From CAYNFH01 sp964396385 (GTDB lineage: Bacteria > Armatimonadota > Chthonomonadetes > Chthonomonadales > CAJBBX01), in contig CAYNFH010000051.1 in NCBI GenBank assembly GCA_964396385.1, positions 1 through 29,526 on the forward strand: 29,526 bases of DNA, given 5' to 3'. The position numbers were made by a program, and so were the translations under genes. Below are positions 28,701-29,526 of the stretch, piece after piece (positions within the stretch are counted from its first letter, which is position 1; each line of letters starts with the position of its first letter). The notes below the pieces were generated by a model. That model was not told where the DNA came from, ran no database searches, and worked only from the letters and a program-made list of their open reading frames with translations.

Positions 28701-29335
28701 GCCTGCTCCGCCTGCTCGCGCAACGGCTCGCGCTGGGTCTCCAGCTCGTACACGATGTCGCGGACGCGGTTCAGGTTGGCCTCCGCCTGCTCCAGCTTGC
28801 GGACCGCCTCCCGCTTCTTAACGCGGTACTTCTTGATGCCCGCCGCCTCTTCGAACAGCTCGCGCCGGTCCTCCGGCCGCGCCGAAAGCACGGCGTCGAT
28901 CTCGCTCTGCGAAACAAATCCGTACGCGCCCTTGCCGATGCCGGTGTCCAGGAACAGCTCCACGATATCCTTGAGACGGCAGGGGGCGTTGTTGATGAGG
29001 TACTGGCTCTCGCCGGAGCGGTAGACGCGGCGGGTAATGGTGACCTCGGCGAAGTCGACCGGCAGCGACTTGTCGCTGTTGTCGATGGTGAGGCGCACTT
29101 CGGCCATGCCCATGGCCTTGCGCTTGTCCGTGCCGTTGAAGATGACGTCGCGGGCGTCGTTGCCGCGGAGGAGGCGGGGGTTCTGCTCGCCCATCACCCA
29201 GAGGAGGGCGTCGCCGACGTTGGACTTGCCGGAGCCGTTGGGGCCGACGACGGCCGTGAGGCCCTGGCCGATCTCGATCTCGGTCTTGTCGGCGAAGGTC
29301 TTGAATCCGACCAGTTGGAGCTTCTTGAGCTGCAT
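25715..29335 (-). CDS. smc: Chromosome segregation ATPase SMC
   Basis: A 1206-aa SMC protein, full length for bacteria. Features in order: N-terminal head with Walker A G31-P-N-G-S-G-K-S38; Q-loop QSEIDAVLSARPEDRRELFEEAAGI; a long coiled coil (about 165-500); a hinge (about 515-680) with GFYAPAVDLLTVPEQYRVAI and the TPGGALTGGS glycine motif; a returning coiled coil (about 690-1000); ABC signature LLSGGERALTAVALLF (about 1090); and Walker B FCLLDEVDAPLD (about 1115-1126). Dimers with ScpA/ScpB load onto DNA and organise the chromosome. GGGAGGGG lies 6 nt before the ATG at 29335. A TATACT -10-like box is at 29391-29396. No scpA/scpB or ftsY in the window. Confidence 0.97.
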   Translation of the reverse strand: MQLKKLQLVGFKTFADKTEIEIGQGLTAVVGPNGSGKSNVGDALLWVMGEQNPRLLRGNDARDVIFNGTDKRKAMGMAEVRLTIDNSDKSLPVDFAEVTITRRVYRSGESQYLINNAPCRLKDIVELFLDTGIGKGAYGFVSQSEIDAVLSARPEDRRELFEEAAGIKKYRVKKREAVRKLEQAEANLNRVRDIVYELETQREPLREQAEQARRYLQLTERLQQIEVDLLIAEVKRADYELYAARQERDLDSEAIQTLDANLAVLERDAEALGERLARAEQEADVARISHQGALSGVERTESQLLLVQERGRSAEQTADSLDGELRELEARMASLRRDVQQQEAAITGLTGYSRERAEELAAARTRVKELESAHAEAVRLSEDRQGALLKLAEQRAQREAALEASRVRFAESEARLATLEREIASAHAQLAEAERRRDQALEREAALRLQSEELAARRAELEERRRKLKDLEAQARTSLDAQRRLQAERSSRLTTLTELQESGEGFYQGVRAVLKATRDLKLQGFYAPAVDLLTVPEQYRVAIEVALGGSLQDIVCETEEEAKRAIEWLKAQRAGRATFLALPLLRPAPPLQPSALRGYTGLLGVASHLVSAEPRFDVVLQLLLGRVVLAQEMDAAVHAARRLQGWSRIVTLEGELVTPGGALTGGSLQGRGGHLVGRKGEIDDLKRALPGLRAEIQRLEEEQQHTVATLAEVEARLSELARESAAVQAQAASTTSEASAAERDVARLKSDLSDLSDECERLVQSREALTAEIARWTAALQESASEDTGADDAIAAAQEEAARLTQLLQEARTQATALEVESGRATEKRAALERSLHTARHALKESEAAHAAKQSQRELAGARFAESGAQEVELSYALEAARARLAECEEQLHALQEQCKVLRGQSFEQTTAIKEAIHDRGRIQGRLHDAELQIARLEVRLAQASQRLLDEYAISLEEALGRPDGDEVEKSTVQEVGRMRRDIRAMGTVNTGAVEEYERLTERYDFLSGQRADLEKAREGLLATIAEIDESTRGIFMETFEAVSEEFGKLFNRLFNGGTTKLILTDPDNVLETGIDVIAQPPGKKPQHLSLLSGGERALTAVALLFSFLAVRPSPFCLLDEVDAPLDGANVEKFVELVRDFSQDTQFLVITHNPTTMEASPRWYGVTMQEAGISRILSYRVPQEAVVSEPEDPLRPLEPLAVVSRS

Positions 29336-29390
29336 GGGATCCCCTCCCTGCGGTGGCGATAGGAACCGGGCAGCGCGGCCGGACTCTGCT

Positions 29391-29396
29391 AGTATA
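29391..29396 (-). promoter_or_regulatory. -10-like box upstream of smc
   Basis: TATACT on the minus strand, 56 nt before the smc ATG; match 5/6. No convincing -35 at 16-18 nt. Confidence 0.4.
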
Positions 29397-29526
29397 CCGC
29401 TACTGAGCCCCTCCGCGCCGAGCTGAACGCGCCCTGTACGGAAGAAGAGTGGTCGCGAACGGGAGGGTGACGCTCCTGAGTCTGTTTCAGATTAGTAGCT
29501 ACTATTGCAGGACAAGGCGCAGGTTT
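29397..29526. other. Window-end region with no recognised gene
   Basis: 130 nt upstream of smc. I see no tRNA, no clear coding frame and no repeat of the word type found elsewhere. The sequence becomes AT-richer towards the end. Confidence 0.4.

Noticed and set aside
29397..29526. Possible tRNA or small gene at the right edge
   Set aside because: No cloverleaf pairing or CCA-type end could be drawn, and no frame has both a ribosome site and a recognisable product.

Overview
This is a high-GC bacterial chromosome segment with 25 protein-coding genes that I can support; the first is cut by the window edge. It has no rRNA, tRNA, insertion sequence, prophage or CRISPR array that I can see. A Kdo-hydroxylase-like enzyme beside a family 9 (heptosyltransferase-type) glycosyltransferase points to a diderm with LPS. 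The DivIVA-like protein, the HAF-repeat and 'GPYxGW' propeller-like secreted protein, the leaderless starts and the many short interspersed repeats fit Armatimonadota or a related diderm lineage. That placement is inference from gene content, not a phylogeny.

Layout. 1-3850: rimI (partial, minus), a lipoprotein (plus), a DUF1992-type gene translationally coupled to a DapA-family aldolase (minus), and hemW (plus). 3850-7930: a 641-aa secreted two-part repeat protein (minus), an HtpX-like M48 membrane protease (plus) and a calcineurin-type phosphoesterase (minus). 7930-12000: a PhnP-like metallo-hydrolase and a Kdo-hydroxylase-like oxygenase (plus), a GT9 glycosyltransferase (minus) and a PhyH-family oxygenase (plus). 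12000-16000: a gamma-glutamyltransferase-family protein (minus), a HIT protein and a secreted two-domain protein (plus), and a small secreted protein (minus). 16000-17330: a one-helix membrane protein and a tandem-domain CbiX (plus). 17370-20240: an NlpC/P60 hydrolase, a DivIVA-like hendecad coiled-coil protein and a membrane pseudokinase, all minus. 20280-24280: HyuA coupled by TAATG to a seven-repeat FG-GAP secreted protein (minus). 24330-29340: a class III adenylate cyclase (plus) overlapping the end of smc (minus).

The most unusual layer is not a gene. At least a dozen loci carry tandem words of 7, 8, 9 or 10 bp, often as inverted arms around a short centre. The words differ between loci, but the centre of most of the bipartite copies contains GATTC (usually GGATTCCGG-like) on one strand. 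Copies lie between convergent stop codons, in 5' regions where they supply Shine-Dalgarno sequences, and in frame inside protein linkers (CbiX, the pseudokinase, and HyuA twice). This looks like a superfamily of mobile or recombining short elements that shares a core and an architecture rather than a sequence.

The most interesting protein module is the pseudokinase/DivIVA pair. A membrane kinase-like protein that lacks the catalytic Asp and most of the C-lobe overlaps the start of a DivIVA-like protein by 8 nt, with an NlpC/P60 cell-wall hydrolase gene next. This suggests an envelope or growth-related complex. Initiation is mixed: most genes have strong Shine-Dalgarno sites, while hemW, the GT9 gene and cbiX have a -10-like box 6-7 nt before the ATG, as in leaderless transcripts.
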